Of a stretch of DNA of 64,000 nucleotides, positions 33,063 through 42,171 are shown one piece after another. The notes beneath the pieces were generated by a model, which worked only from the letters and a program-made list of their open reading frames with translations, did not search any database and was not told the DNA's origin. This DNA is from Butyricicoccus_A sp963601915. Lineage in GTDB: Bacteria > Bacillota > Clostridia > Oscillospirales > Butyricicoccaceae. The stretch spans positions 1 through 64,000 of the forward strand of contig CAVCGL010000006.1 of the NCBI GenBank assembly GCA_963601915.1, written 5' to 3'. Both the position numbers and the translations under genes were made by a program. Position 1 is the first letter of the stretch. The number at the start of each line of letters is the position of its first letter.

Positions 33063-33156
33063 TTGCGCTTCTGTGTTCCAAAGCAAAACAGCAATCCATT
33101 CTTGTTCGTTTTTGTTTCTTCTCGCTTTTTTTACAAAAAATTCATCATTTTCACTC

Positions 33157-33185
33157 TTTACATTTGTAACACTCCGGTGTATAAT
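33157..33185 (+). promoter_or_regulatory. Promoter of the 33-residue protein gene
   Basis: TTTACA (33157-33162), 17-bp spacer, perfect TATAAT (33180-33185). Confidence 0.88.
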
Positions 33186-33220
33186 GTGTAAAATAAACAA
33201 ATAGAAAGGAGATTTGAGTT

Positions 33221-33322
33221 ATGGATACCATTCGTAAGATCCGCAATTATGATCCGCAGCCGGAAAAGCCTGATATTGACGACCTGATCTACGGTGATGA
33301 GCATCGTGTTTCTGAAAAGTAA
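33221..33322 (+). CDS. Small acidic protein of 33 residues, unknown
   Basis: An open frame from ATG 33221 to TAA 33322 (MDTIRKIRNY at the start, GDEHRVSEK at the end). It has a strong ribosome site AAAGGAG 8 bases upstream, a near-perfect promoter and a terminator 26 bp after the stop, so it is a complete transcription unit of about 185 nt. The peptide is hydrophilic, with no signal or membrane segment and no Cys; its middle is acidic (PDIDDLIYGDE). I do not recognise a family. Confidence 0.75.
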   Translation: MDTIRKIRNYDPQPEKPDIDDLIYGDEHRVSEK

Positions 33323-33347
33323 GTAAACACTTGAGAAACATCTTGAA

Positions 33348-33374
33348 ATCCACGCAGATTGGCGTGGTTTTTTT
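33348..33374 (+). terminator. Terminator of the 33-residue protein gene
   Basis: CCACGC (33350-33355) pairs with GCGTGG (33362-33367), then TTTTTTT. Confidence 0.9.
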
Positions 33375-33459
33375 GTACCCTCAGCAGCACGGAAAAATTT
33401 TCCTGCTTTGCTTATCTATATAGATAGATCATAAGACTACCGGCATTTGTCGCGATCAC

Positions 33460-33489
33460 GCCGCACCCGTCATGGGTGCGGCTTTTTTT
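33460..33489 (+). terminator. Second terminator, convergent with the DUF2500 gene
   Basis: GCCGCACCC (33460-33468) pairs with GGGTGCGGC (33474-33482), then TTTTTTT on the plus strand. The 33493-33879 gene ends right beside it. Confidence 0.85.
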
Positions 33490-33492
33490 CGC

Positions 33493-33879
33493 TCATTCCC
33501 GTTCAAATCCCAAATACCGTGTCCCCTGAAAGGACAGCTTGCCGGTATCGCCTTCGATACATATGCCATATTCCGAGCCGGAAACACGGAATTCCATCCG
33601 GTCACCGCTCTCCACCTGGAACGTAACATAATAGCTCGTCGATGTCGTCGTATGAAATCCGTGCGCACCGGTCGCATCCCCTGCATTAGGATGCGTGTGC
33701 TGCGTCACCTGTGTCCGTTTGGATACAACTCGTGCAGATACCGTCAAACGCGGAGATTGATTGTTCCGATTCCATGTCCCGACGCCTCGCACAATTTGGA
33801 TGACAAATCCAATCAAAACAACGGCAAAAACCAAAAATACAACCACTTGCATGACTCCAAACGTCAAAGCAAATCCCAT
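33493..33879 (-). CDS. DUF2500 domain membrane protein
   Basis: The 128-residue protein has one N-terminal helix (residues 9-31) and then a beta-rich domain with the DUF2500 pattern (VSARVVSKRTQV, STSYYVTFQVESGDRMEF, LSFQGTRYLGFER). The family is widespread with unknown role; the domain probably faces the cytoplasm or periphery. It lies 26 bp downstream of the yifB gene and may be cotranscribed. Confidence 0.85.
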   Translation of the reverse strand: MGFALTFGVMQVVVFLVFAVVLIGFVIQIVRGVGTWNRNNQSPRLTVSARVVSKRTQVTQHTHPNAGDATGAHGFHTTTSTSYYVTFQVESGDRMEFRVSGSEYGICIEGDTGKLSFQGTRYLGFERE

Positions 33880-33905
33880 GATACAGCACCTCTCTTTCTA
33901 TTGTC

Positions 33906-35432
33906 TTATGCACCGTCCCGATCCATACTGCGGTACTGAATCGCCTCCGCAATGTGTCCGGCGGAAATCTGTTCCTCTCCCGCCAGATCAGCAATCGTGC
34001 GAGCCAAGCGCAGAATACGGTCATAGCTTCTCGCCGTCATGCCGAGCTTTTTGAACGCAGCATCCAGCAACGCCTGTCCGGCAGCATCCGGTCGGCAAAA
34101 CTCTGCGAGCTGTGCCGGAAGCATATCCGCATTGCACCGCGTCTTGGTGCCTGCATAGCGAGCACACTGCCGTTCTCTTGCCGCAACAACACGCGCCCGA
34201 ATGTCCGCCGAGCTTTCTGCCGGTTTGCGCTCAGACAAATCCTTGAGCGGCACCGGCCGCACATGAACCTGTATATCAATGCGGTCGAGCAGCGGGCCAG
34301 AGATTTTTCTCCGATACTTTTTCACTTCCGCCGGTGTGCACTTGCAGCGGCCAGATGGATGTCCATACCAACCGCACTTGCAGGGATTCATGGCACAAAT
34401 CAGCATGAATTTCGCCGGATACGTCACGCGTCCTGCGGTGCGCACAATGGAAACCGTGCCATCTTCCAGCGGCTGCCGCAAAACCTCCAGCGCATCAATG
34501 CGAAATTCCGGCAGCTCATCCAGAAACAGCACGCCATTATGTGCCAAGCTCAACTCGCCCGGCATCGGGATGCCCTGTCCGCCGCCCGCAATACCCGCTG
34601 CACTCGTCGTGTGATGCGGCGCACGAACCGGACGCATCTGTGACCGCGCCGCCCGACTGCCGTCTCCAATGATAGAATAAATGCGCACGACATCCATCTT
34701 CTCTTCCAATGTCATCGGCGGCAGAATTGTTCCAATCCGCTTTGCCATCATACTTTTGCCAGAGCCGGGACTGCCGGACATGAGCATATTGTGTCCGCCA
34801 GCTGCGGCAATTTCCATCGCCCGCTTGACGTTTTCCTGTCCCATGACATCGCAAAAATCCAACACGTCCTCCAGCGTATGATCTTCTGTATCTTTCGGCA
34901 CATAGGCTTCGAGCAGCTGTTTGCCCGTCAGATGGTCGAGGATCTGCTGTACATGGCGCACGGCATAGATGGTCAGTCCATCGCCGATGAGCGCCGCTTC
35001 CTCCGCATTGTCCTCCGGCAGAAACAGTTTCTTTTTTCCGGCTTCCTGCACAGCCATCGCCATAGACAGGGCGCCCTTGATCGGACGCAGCTCACCGCGC
35101 AGGCTGATCTCTCCGATAAACACGCTGTCCTCCGGCAACGGTTCTTCGATATTTCCCTGTGCCGCCAACAAGCCGAGCAAGATCGGCAGGTCATAGACGG
35201 CACCCTCTTTGCGAATATCCGCCGGAGCCAAATTCACCGTCTTTCTCGCCGGAAGCAATGCCATGCCGATGCTCCGCGCCGCTGTCGTGACGCGCTCCTT
35301 GGACTCTTTGACTGCTGCGCCCGGCAGTCCGACCAGCTCAAACGATGGCAGACCATTGACCAGCCCGCACTCTACCGTCACGAGATACCCCTCAATGCCA
35401 TAAATGCCCGCTGAAAATACCGTTGCTATCAT
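33906..35432 (-). CDS. YifB/ComM family Mg-chelatase-like AAA ATPase
   Basis: The 508-residue protein has an N-terminal Lon-protease-like fold domain (GLVNGLPSFELVGLPGAAVKES), an AAA module with Walker A GSPGSGKSM, Walker B VLFLDELPEF, and a C-terminal Mg-chelatase domain with a zinc-binding MNPCKCGWYGHPSGRC motif. ComM, its close relative, is a DNA helicase that promotes branch migration in natural transformation. No competence genes are nearby. The start at 35432 follows GAGGGG. Confidence 0.92.
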   Translation of the reverse strand: MIATVFSAGIYGIEGYLVTVECGLVNGLPSFELVGLPGAAVKESKERVTTAARSIGMALLPARKTVNLAPADIRKEGAVYDLPILLGLLAAQGNIEEPLPEDSVFIGEISLRGELRPIKGALSMAMAVQEAGKKKLFLPEDNAEEAALIGDGLTIYAVRHVQQILDHLTGKQLLEAYVPKDTEDHTLEDVLDFCDVMGQENVKRAMEIAAAGGHNMLMSGSPGSGKSMMAKRIGTILPPMTLEEKMDVVRIYSIIGDGSRAARSQMRPVRAPHHTTSAAGIAGGGQGIPMPGELSLAHNGVLFLDELPEFRIDALEVLRQPLEDGTVSIVRTAGRVTYPAKFMLICAMNPCKCGWYGHPSGRCKCTPAEVKKYRRKISGPLLDRIDIQVHVRPVPLKDLSERKPAESSADIRARVVAARERQCARYAGTKTRCNADMLPAQLAEFCRPDAAGQALLDAAFKKLGMTARSYDRILRLARTIADLAGEEQISAGHIAEAIQYRSMDRDGA

Positions 35433-35643
35433 ATACCCGCTTCCCCTCTTTCTCTGTTTTTTTCATTGTAACGCAATCAAAATACCTTGGCAATATCACC
35501 GAAACACTGTAAGCGCTTTCATTTTTTGGTGCAAAATTCTCCGAAAATTGTTAAAAACTTCACCTGAATAGCACAATAAATGAGTTTTTTTGCCTTTCTA
35601 TCGGCTTTTTTATGCCTTTTGCTCAAATTCTTTCGTTTTTGTG

Positions 35644-35672
35644 TTTACATTGCATTCTTTTTTTGCTAAAAT
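35644..35672 (+). promoter_or_regulatory. Promoter of nifJ
   Basis: TTTACA (35644-35649), 17-bp spacer, TAAAAT (35667-35672). Upstream, 35433-35640 is AT-rich with nothing I recognise. Confidence 0.75.
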
Positions 35673-35678
35673 AAGCAT

Positions 35679-35823
35679 GGTTACGAATAGCACCTCTGCG
35701 CTGTTCGCACAGCTGCTGTTCCCCGGTATCAGCCCACTCCTGATCGCTCCGAGGCAGCACCTACCGCATACGGGTTGGTATCCGTGCGCGGTTACCTACA
35801 TTATATAGGAGGAACGATATAAC
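35679..35823 (+). promoter_or_regulatory. 145-nt leader of nifJ with a 10-bp hairpin
   Basis: CCGCATACGG (35764-35773) pairs with CCGTGCGCGG (35782-35791) with one mismatch. No T run follows, so it is more likely an RNA-stability or translation element than a terminator. The GGAGG of nifJ is at 35809-35815. Confidence 0.45.
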
Positions 35824-38800
35824 ATGGCAAGAAAAATGAAATCCATGGACGGCAATACCGCTGCGGCTCACGTATCTTACGCGTTTACCGAAGTTGCTGG
35901 TATTTATCCGATCACCCCGTCCAGCCCGATGGCCGACAATGTTGACCAGTGGGCAGCTGCCGGTAGAAAGAACATCTTCGGCACCACCGTTAAGGTCGTA
36001 GAAATGGAGTCTGAGGCAGGCGCTTCCGGCACCGTACACGGCTCTCTGGCTGCTGGTGCTCTGACCACCACCTACACTGCATCTCAGGGTCTTCTGCTGA
36101 TGATCCCGAACATGTATAAGATTGCAGGCGAGCTGCTGCCGTGCGTATTCCACGTATCCGCACGTACCGTTGCTTCCCATGCACTGAATATCTTCGGCGA
36201 CCACTCCGACGTTATGGCATGTCGCCAGACCGGTTTCGCTATGCTGTGCGAGACCAACCCGCAGGAAGTTATGGACCTGTCCGCTGTTGCTCACTGTGCA
36301 GCAATCGAGGGCCGCGTTCCGTTCATCAACTTCTTCGACGGCTTCCGCACCTCTCATGAGATCCAGAAGATCGCTGTATGGGATTACGACGATCTGGCTG
36401 ATATGTGCGACATGAAGGCTGTTGAGGAGTTCCGTGCCCGCGCACTGAATCCGGAGCATCCGGTTATGCGTGGTTCCCACGAAAACGGCGACATCTTCTT
36501 CCAGCATCGTGAGGCTTCCAACGTTTACTACGAAGCAGTTCCGGAAATCGTTGAGAAGTACATGGGCAAGGTTAACGAGAAGCTGGGCACCGACTACAAG
36601 CTGTTCAACTACTACGGTGCACCGGACGCTGAGCGCGTTATCATCGCTATGGGCTCCATCTGCGACGTAGCAGAAGAAGTTATCGACTACCTGACCGCTC
36701 AGGGCGAGAAGGTTGGTCTGGTAAAGGTTCGCCTGTACCGTCCGTTCCGCGCTGACAAGCTGCTGGAAGCTATCCCGGCAACCGCTAAGAAGATTGCCGT
36801 TCTCGACCGCACCAAGGAGCCGGGCTCCCAGGGCGAGCCGCTGTACCAGGATGTTGTATTTGCTCTGGCAAATGCAGGCAGATCTGTATTTACCTGCGGC
36901 GGTCGTTACGGTCTGGGCTCCAAGGATACGCCTCCGTCTTCCGTATTCGCTGTATACGAAGAGCTGGCTAAGGACGAGCCGAAGAAGCAGTTCACCATCG
37001 GCATCGTGGATGACGTTACCAACCTGTCTCTGGCAGAGCACGCATCCCCGAACACCGCAGCTGAAGGCACCATCGAATGTAAGTTCTGGGGTCTGGGCGG
37101 CGACGGTACCGTTGGTGCGAACAAGAACTCCATCAAGATCATCGGCGACAACACCGATAACTACGTACAGGCTTACTTCCAGTACGACTCTAAGAAGACT
37201 GGCGGCGTAACCGTATCGCATCTGCGCTTCGGTGCTAAGCCGATCAAGTCCCCTTACTATATCAACAAGGCTGACTTCGTTGCATGTCACAACCCGTCCT
37301 ACGTTGTCAAGGGCTACAAGATGGTCAACGACGTAAAGCCGGGCGGCGTATTCCTGATTAACTGCCAGTGGACGCCGGAAGAGCTGAACGAGTACATGCC
37401 GGCTGAGGCTAAGCGTTACATTGCTAAGAACAACATTCAGCTGTACACCATCAACGCAATTGATCTGGCTATCAAGATTGGCATGGGCAAGCGCACCAAC
37501 ACCATTCTTCAGTCCGCATTCTTCTCCCTGGCTAAGGTAATGCCGGAAGAGACTGCTATCCAGCTGATGAAGGATGCTGCTACCCATTCTTACCTGAAGA
37601 AGGGCCAAGACATCGTTGATATGAACCATAAGGCAATCGAGCTGGGCGCTACCGCTTATGAGAAGATCGACGTTCCGGCTGATTGGGCTAACGCAGTTGA
37701 CGCAGCTCCGGCAGAAGCTCCGGAAGGCCGCGAGAAGACTGTCAAGATGGTTACCAACCTGATGGAGCCGATCGACCGCATGGACGGCGACTCCCTGCCG
37801 GTATCCGCATTTACCGATTACGTAGACGGTACCTACGAGCACGGCGCAGCTGCTTACGAGAAGCGCGGCACCGCTGTTACCGTACCGACTTGGGATGCAG
37901 AGAAGTGTGTTCAGTGTAACCAGTGTGCATATGTTTGCCCGCACGCTACCATCCGTCCGTTCGCTCTGACCGAGGAAGAAGTTGCAGCAGCTCCGTCTGC
38001 TATCAAGACTGCTCCGATTAAGGTCGGCGCTGGCAAGGGCGTTTACTCCTTCACCATGTCTGTTTCCCCGCTCGACTGCATGGGCTGTGGTGTCTGCATC
38101 GGCGTTTGCCCGACCAAGGCTCTGACCATGGTTCCGCAGCATGAGGAAGCTGCTCAGGCTGAGGTATTTGAGTACACCGTAAACAAGGTTTCCCGCAAGC
38201 CGGAGATGGAAGACATCAAGACTGTCAAGGGTTCCCAGTTCAAGCAGCCTCTGCTTGAGTTCTCTGGTTCCTGCGCTGGCTGTGCTGAGACCTCCTACGC
38301 TCGTCTGATTACCCAGGTATGCGGCGATCGTATGTACATCTCCAACGCTACTGGTTGTTCCTCTATCTGGGGCGGCCCGGCAGCTACTTCCCCGTACACC
38401 GTCAACAAGGACGGCCGTGGTCCGGCATGGGCTAACTCCCTGTTCGAGGACAACGCTGAGCATGGTCTGGGCATGTATCATGGCCAGAAGGCACTGCGTG
38501 AGAACCTGAAGGCTAAGACCGAGGCTCTGATCGCTGTACCGCACGCTCGTCAGGAGCTGAAGGACGCTGCTCAGAAGTGGCTGGATACTTACGCTGACGG
38601 CGCTGCTAACCAGGCTGCAACCGAAGCTTACATCGCTGCTCTGGAGAACAGTGTTCTGGGCGTTGATGAGGGCATCGAATTTGCTAACTCTGAAGCTGGC
38701 AAGCAGGTATTCGGCGATAAGGTAGCAGACTTTGCCGCTCATATGAACGAGCTGAAGGCTGCTGGCGCTGCACATTGCGACTGCGAGGCTTGCACGCTGG

Positions 38801-39504
38801 CATCTGAGATCCTGGCTAAGAAGGATTACCTGTCCAAGAAGTCCGTATGGATCTTCGGCGGCGACGGTTGGGCTTACGACATCGGCTTCGGCGGTCTGGA
38901 TCACGTTCTGGCTTCCGGCGAAGACATCAATGTCATGGTATTCGATACCGAAGTTTACTCCAACACCGGCGGACAGGCTTCCAAGGCTACCAACATCGGC
39001 GCTGTTGCTCAGTTCGCTGCTGCTGGTAAGACCATCCAGAAGAAGTCTCTGGCTGAGATCGCAATGTCCTACGGCTACATCTATGTAGCTCAGGTTGCTA
39101 TGGGTGCTAACCCGCAGCAGACCCTGAAGGCTATTGCAGAAGCTGAAGCATATCCGGGACCGTCTCTGGTTATCGGCTACGCTCCGTGTGAGATGCACTC
39201 CATCAAGGGCGGCATGAAGAACTGCCAGTCCGAGATGAAGAAGGCTGTTGACTGCGGTTACTGGAACATGTTCCGCTTCAACCCGTCCCTGAAGGCTGAG
39301 GGCAAGAACCCGTTCGTTATCGACTCCAAGGAGCCGAAGGAAGACGGCTACCAGGCATTCCTGATGGGCGAGGCTCGCTTCTCCGCTCTGACCCGTTCCT
39401 TCCCGGAGCGTGCAAAGGAGCTGTTTGCGAAGTCCGAGGACAAGGCTGCTCTGCGTTACAAGCATCTGCTTAACCTGCAGGAAATGTACGGCAAGGACAT
39501 CTAA
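35824..39504 (+). CDS. nifJ: Pyruvate:ferredoxin (flavodoxin) oxidoreductase
   Basis: Converts pyruvate and CoA to acetyl-CoA, CO2 and reduced ferredoxin, the main fermentation step of Clostridia. The 1226-residue single-chain enzyme has domain I (MDGNTAAAHVSYAFTEVAGIYPITPSSPMAD), the CoA and gamma domains, a double 4Fe-4S domain (CVQCNQCAYVCPH and CMGCGVCIGVCP near 695-760), then the TPP domain (GSCAGCAETSYARLITQ, GDGWAYDIGFGGLDHV, NTGGQASKAT). It is 30-50 residues longer than usual. Codon use is strongly biased, as in highly expressed genes. Monocistronic. Confidence 0.98.
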   Translation: MARKMKSMDGNTAAAHVSYAFTEVAGIYPITPSSPMADNVDQWAAAGRKNIFGTTVKVVEMESEAGASGTVHGSLAAGALTTTYTASQGLLLMIPNMYKIAGELLPCVFHVSARTVASHALNIFGDHSDVMACRQTGFAMLCETNPQEVMDLSAVAHCAAIEGRVPFINFFDGFRTSHEIQKIAVWDYDDLADMCDMKAVEEFRARALNPEHPVMRGSHENGDIFFQHREASNVYYEAVPEIVEKYMGKVNEKLGTDYKLFNYYGAPDAERVIIAMGSICDVAEEVIDYLTAQGEKVGLVKVRLYRPFRADKLLEAIPATAKKIAVLDRTKEPGSQGEPLYQDVVFALANAGRSVFTCGGRYGLGSKDTPPSSVFAVYEELAKDEPKKQFTIGIVDDVTNLSLAEHASPNTAAEGTIECKFWGLGGDGTVGANKNSIKIIGDNTDNYVQAYFQYDSKKTGGVTVSHLRFGAKPIKSPYYINKADFVACHNPSYVVKGYKMVNDVKPGGVFLINCQWTPEELNEYMPAEAKRYIAKNNIQLYTINAIDLAIKIGMGKRTNTILQSAFFSLAKVMPEETAIQLMKDAATHSYLKKGQDIVDMNHKAIELGATAYEKIDVPADWANAVDAAPAEAPEGREKTVKMVTNLMEPIDRMDGDSLPVSAFTDYVDGTYEHGAAAYEKRGTAVTVPTWDAEKCVQCNQCAYVCPHATIRPFALTEEEVAAAPSAIKTAPIKVGAGKGVYSFTMSVSPLDCMGCGVCIGVCPTKALTMVPQHEEAAQAEVFEYTVNKVSRKPEMEDIKTVKGSQFKQPLLEFSGSCAGCAETSYARLITQVCGDRMYISNATGCSSIWGGPAATSPYTVNKDGRGPAWANSLFEDNAEHGLGMYHGQKALRENLKAKTEALIAVPHARQELKDAAQKWLDTYADGAANQAATEAYIAALENSVLGVDEGIEFANSEAGKQVFGDKVADFAAHMNELKAAGAAHCDCEACTLASEILAKKDYLSKKSVWIFGGDGWAYDIGFGGLDHVLASGEDINVMVFDTEVYSNTGGQASKATNIGAVAQFAAAGKTIQKKSLAEIAMSYGYIYVAQVAMGANPQQTLKAIAEAEAYPGPSLVIGYAPCEMHSIKGGMKNCQSEMKKAVDCGYWNMFRFNPSLKAEGKNPFVIDSKEPKEDGYQAFLMGEARFSALTRSFPERAKELFAKSEDKAALRYKHLLNLQEMYGKDI

Positions 39505-39591
39505 TTCTTTCCGAAACGTTGGATAAATTTGTATAGAAACGATGCTTCTCGCCCCAATACTGCGTAATCACGCAGTAGGGCGAAAGCATAG

Positions 39592-39638
39592 AAAGCCCCG
39601 TGTCCACATCAATTGATGTCGGACACGGGGCTTTTTTG
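39592..39638 (+). terminator. Terminator of nifJ
   Basis: AAAGCCCCGTGTCC and GGACACGGGGCTTT arms, then TTTTTT. A second inverted repeat (CGCCC...GGGCG, 39550-39582) lies just before it. Confidence 0.92.
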
Positions 39639-39661
39639 TAATATATAGATGAGGAGCGCTC

Positions 39662-40405
39662 ATGATTTTATATTTTTCAGCCACTGGAAACTGCAAGTAT
39701 GCAGCCGTTCGCATCGCCGATGCCACGCAAGATACGATTTATTCCATCACAGACTGTATTCACAAAAAACAGTATCAATTTACAGATAAAACCATTGGCA
39801 TTATCTCTCCGACCTATGATTGGGGGCTTCCGAGCATCGTCAAAGAGTTTTTACAGCAGGTACGCCTACAAGCCGATTACGTCTATTTTATTGCCACATA
39901 TGGCACAACGCCCGGTGCAACCGGAGAAATGGCAAAAAGAGCATTAAAGGAAACAACCATTGATGCATACTACTCCATACGAATGCCGGATACCTGGACG
40001 CCAATTTTTGATCTTTCTACACCAGAAAAAGTAGCAGCGTTTACCCGCACAACCGAAACAGAAATAGAATCTATCATTCGCAGCATCAACAGCAGACAAA
40101 AAAATAAGCACATGCAGCCGCACACGCCGTATTTCTTTGTCAACGCTGTCGCACAGTTGATTTATAACAAATCAGTTCGGAAAACCTCGCATCTGTTCGT
40201 AGAAGACAGCTGTATCGGCTGTGGATTATGCGCCCAAAAGTGTCCGGTGCAAGCCATTGTCATGCAGGACAAACGACCGGTATGGGTCAAAGAATCCTGT
40301 GTCATGTGTCTTGGATGCCTGCACCGTTGTCCAAAGTTTGCGATTCAATACGGCAAACACACAAAAAGGCACGGGCAATATGTCAATCCTCATGTTAAAC
40401 TATAA
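39662..40405 (+). CDS. EFR1-type flavodoxin/ferredoxin protein
   Basis: The 247-residue protein fuses a flavodoxin-like domain (FSATGNCKYAA phosphate loop, ISPTYDWGLPSIVKEFL) with a C-terminal double 4Fe-4S domain (CIGCGLCAQKCPV near 184-196 and CVMCLGCLHRCPK). It matches the EFR1 family of clostridial electron carriers; the partner is unknown. It lies 157 bp after nifJ, beyond a terminator. It may take electrons from the same pool as PFOR. Confidence 0.87.
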   Translation: MILYFSATGNCKYAAVRIADATQDTIYSITDCIHKKQYQFTDKTIGIISPTYDWGLPSIVKEFLQQVRLQADYVYFIATYGTTPGATGEMAKRALKETTIDAYYSIRMPDTWTPIFDLSTPEKVAAFTRTTETEIESIIRSINSRQKNKHMQPHTPYFFVNAVAQLIYNKSVRKTSHLFVEDSCIGCGLCAQKCPVQAIVMQDKRPVWVKESCVMCLGCLHRCPKFAIQYGKHTKRHGQYVNPHVKL

Positions 40406-40418
40406 GCTTTACACAACA

Positions 40419-40451
40419 AACGCCCCGACAGAACCTTCTGTCGGGGCGTTA
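40419..40451. terminator. Bidirectional terminator between EFR1 gene and membrane protein gene
   Basis: A 15-bp perfect stem (core CGCCCCGACAGAA) with a CC loop between two convergent genes. Confidence 0.85.
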
Positions 40452-40470
40452 TATGTATCTGTGATAGCAT

Positions 40471-41001
40471 TTAGATGTGCTGTAAGTACCGATACTTGTT
40501 CGTTGTATCATAAAACGTAACAACAAGGATAAAGGCAACAGCGAGTGTAACAACAGCGACCGCGATCTCCAACACATTGTTCATCATCGCAAGCAGCTGT
40601 GCGGCAATCTTGCAGACGGTATATGCACCGGCCAGCGGAATCAGCCGTCTTGCGCTCAGCGTGCACAGATGCTTTTTTTCCAACGCTTTCACGCCGTCAA
40701 CAATTTTATACATCATGACGAAGAAGCAAAGTGCTGCGAGCATGTTCAGTACAGCCAAAAGCCCTTCGCGGCGCGTCATCGGCAGCAGCTGAACCAGGTA
40801 AATCACGCCGGTAAAGACGGAAATCTCCAGAGCCAGCAGAACAAGGTTTTCAAAGATGCCTTCCTCCTGCCATACCTCCTTGAGACCGGCTGCCACAAGC
40901 AGATACCCAAGGAAAGCCGGAAGCAGTCCAATCATGTACCCGCCAAGCGTCACATTGACATTGAACAGAATAAAAATCAATCCAGCGAAAATCTTTTTCA
41001 T
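40471..41001 (-). CDS. Membrane protein, unknown (five or six helices)
   Basis: A 176-residue hydrophobic protein with about five transmembrane helices (MIGLLPAFLGYLLVAAGL near residue 20; LEISVFTGVIYLVQLLP; LAALCFFVMMYKIVDGV; two C-terminal helices). I recognise no family. ATG 41001 follows GAGGTG; the upstream GTG at 41010 overlaps that ribosome site. It is 100 bp downstream of the kinase gene and may be its own unit. Confidence 0.75.
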   Translation of the reverse strand: MKKIFAGLIFILFNVNVTLGGYMIGLLPAFLGYLLVAAGLKEVWQEEGIFENLVLLALEISVFTGVIYLVQLLPMTRREGLLAVLNMLAALCFFVMMYKIVDGVKALEKKHLCTLSARRLIPLAGAYTVCKIAAQLLAMMNNVLEIAVAVVTLAVAFILVVTFYDTTNKYRYLQHI

Positions 41002-41101
41002 ATCTGCCACCTCATTTCTATTGTGTCAAGCAAAACAGCGCCGCACAGCGTATGCCTATTTCCATCCATACCCTGCTGCAGCGCTGTTTTTGATTTTGTT
41101 G

Positions 41102-42040
41102 TTACAGGGTATAGACCTTCAATGTTTCATATACCTCATATGCTTCCTTCATGGTCGCCATCTGCGTGCCTGGAAGCTTTGCGCTCGCCGTGCCCATTGC
41201 CACAGCGAACTTTGCCGTCTCTTCATACGACATGCCCTGGCTGTATGCGTGTGCAATAGCGCCCACCATTGCGTCACCGGAGCCGACCGCACTCTGTGCC
41301 ACCGGACCTGCGTTTGCAATAATATACAGCGGCTTGTCCTCATGGTTGACGAAGATCGCACCGTTGTGTCCCAGAGATGCACAAATGGTCTGTGCGCCCT
41401 CTGCCAGCAGCGGCTTGACGTACTCATACGCCTGTTCCGGATCATGGGTGCGCGGCTTGCCGGTCAGCTTTGCCAACTCGGTTGAGTTCGGTTTGATGAA
41501 GTCCGGTTTGAATGGCAGTGTGCTGCGCATCGTGTCGCCGTCACTATCAATCAGCAGCGAACAGCCCGCTTTTTTGATGATACGGATGATCTTCAGATAC
41601 TGCTTCTCCTTCATTCCTGGCGGGATTCTGCCGCACAGAACGAACAGGTTCTTCGGATCGAGATACGTCTTGAGCTTTTCGATAAAGCGCAAATAATCTT
41701 CTTCTTCAACCGCGGTGCCCGGCTCGTTAAAGTCGGTGTGCTCACCGCCCGGATGAACAATCTGTGTGTTGGTACGGGTCTCACCCGTTACGTCGGTGAA
41801 ATCGTGCGTGATTCCCAGAGCGGTCAATGCGTTTTTCAAGGCTCTGCCATTGTTTCCGGCAGTAAAACCGAGTGCTACGCATTCTCCGCCGATTGCACGA
41901 ATCGCTCTGGAAACGTTGATGCCGCGACCACCGACTTCCACATAGCTCTTTACAACGCTGTTCACCGTGCTCAGCTCCACCGGGCCGTCAAGCACCAGTG
42001 TGCGGTCAATCGCCGGATTCAGCGTTATGGTAATAATCAT
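41102..42040 (-). CDS. PfkB-family hexose kinase (1-phosphofructokinase-like)
   Basis: Phosphorylates a sugar phosphate, most likely fructose-1-phosphate or tagatose-6-phosphate. The 312-residue protein has the first PfkB signature GGRGINVSRAI (39-49) and the second region with the catalytic Asp in SAVGSGDAMVGAI (about 250). The TLNPAIDRT start is typical of FruK/LacC. No PTS or fruR gene is adjacent, so the true substrate is open. Its leader holds a perfect 8-bp inverted repeat. Confidence 0.85.
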   Translation of the reverse strand: MIITITLNPAIDRTLVLDGPVELSTVNSVVKSYVEVGGRGINVSRAIRAIGGECVALGFTAGNNGRALKNALTALGITHDFTDVTGETRTNTQIVHPGGEHTDFNEPGTAVEEEDYLRFIEKLKTYLDPKNLFVLCGRIPPGMKEKQYLKIIRIIKKAGCSLLIDSDGDTMRSTLPFKPDFIKPNSTELAKLTGKPRTHDPEQAYEYVKPLLAEGAQTICASLGHNGAIFVNHEDKPLYIIANAGPVAQSAVGSGDAMVGAIAHAYSQGMSYEETAKFAVAMGTASAKLPGTQMATMKEAYEVYETLKVYTL

Positions 42041-42062
42041 TGGATAAAACCCTCCTGCTCCT

Positions 42063-42095
42063 ACTCAAAATATCACACATCGTTTGCTTTTGAGT
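42063..42095. promoter_or_regulatory. Inverted repeat in the kinase leader
   Basis: ACTCAAAA (42063-42070) and TTTTGAGT (42088-42095), 17 nt apart; an operator or a leader hairpin. Confidence 0.4.
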
Positions 42096-42104
42096 CCTAC
42101 CTTT

Positions 42105-42133
42105 ATTGTACAAAATTTGCTTTCCAATGTAAA
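42105..42133 (-). promoter_or_regulatory. Promoter of the PfkB kinase gene
   Basis: Minus strand TTTACA (42128-42133), 17-bp spacer, TACAAT (42105-42110). Confidence 0.78.
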
Positions 42134-42171
42134 TGAAAATCCAAAAGAATTTCCAATTTAGCCGCAAATTT

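Noticed and set aside
35761..39465. Very long minus-strand frame opposite nifJ
   Set aside because: nifJ is certain from its motifs; the antisense frame is a side effect of its strong codon bias.
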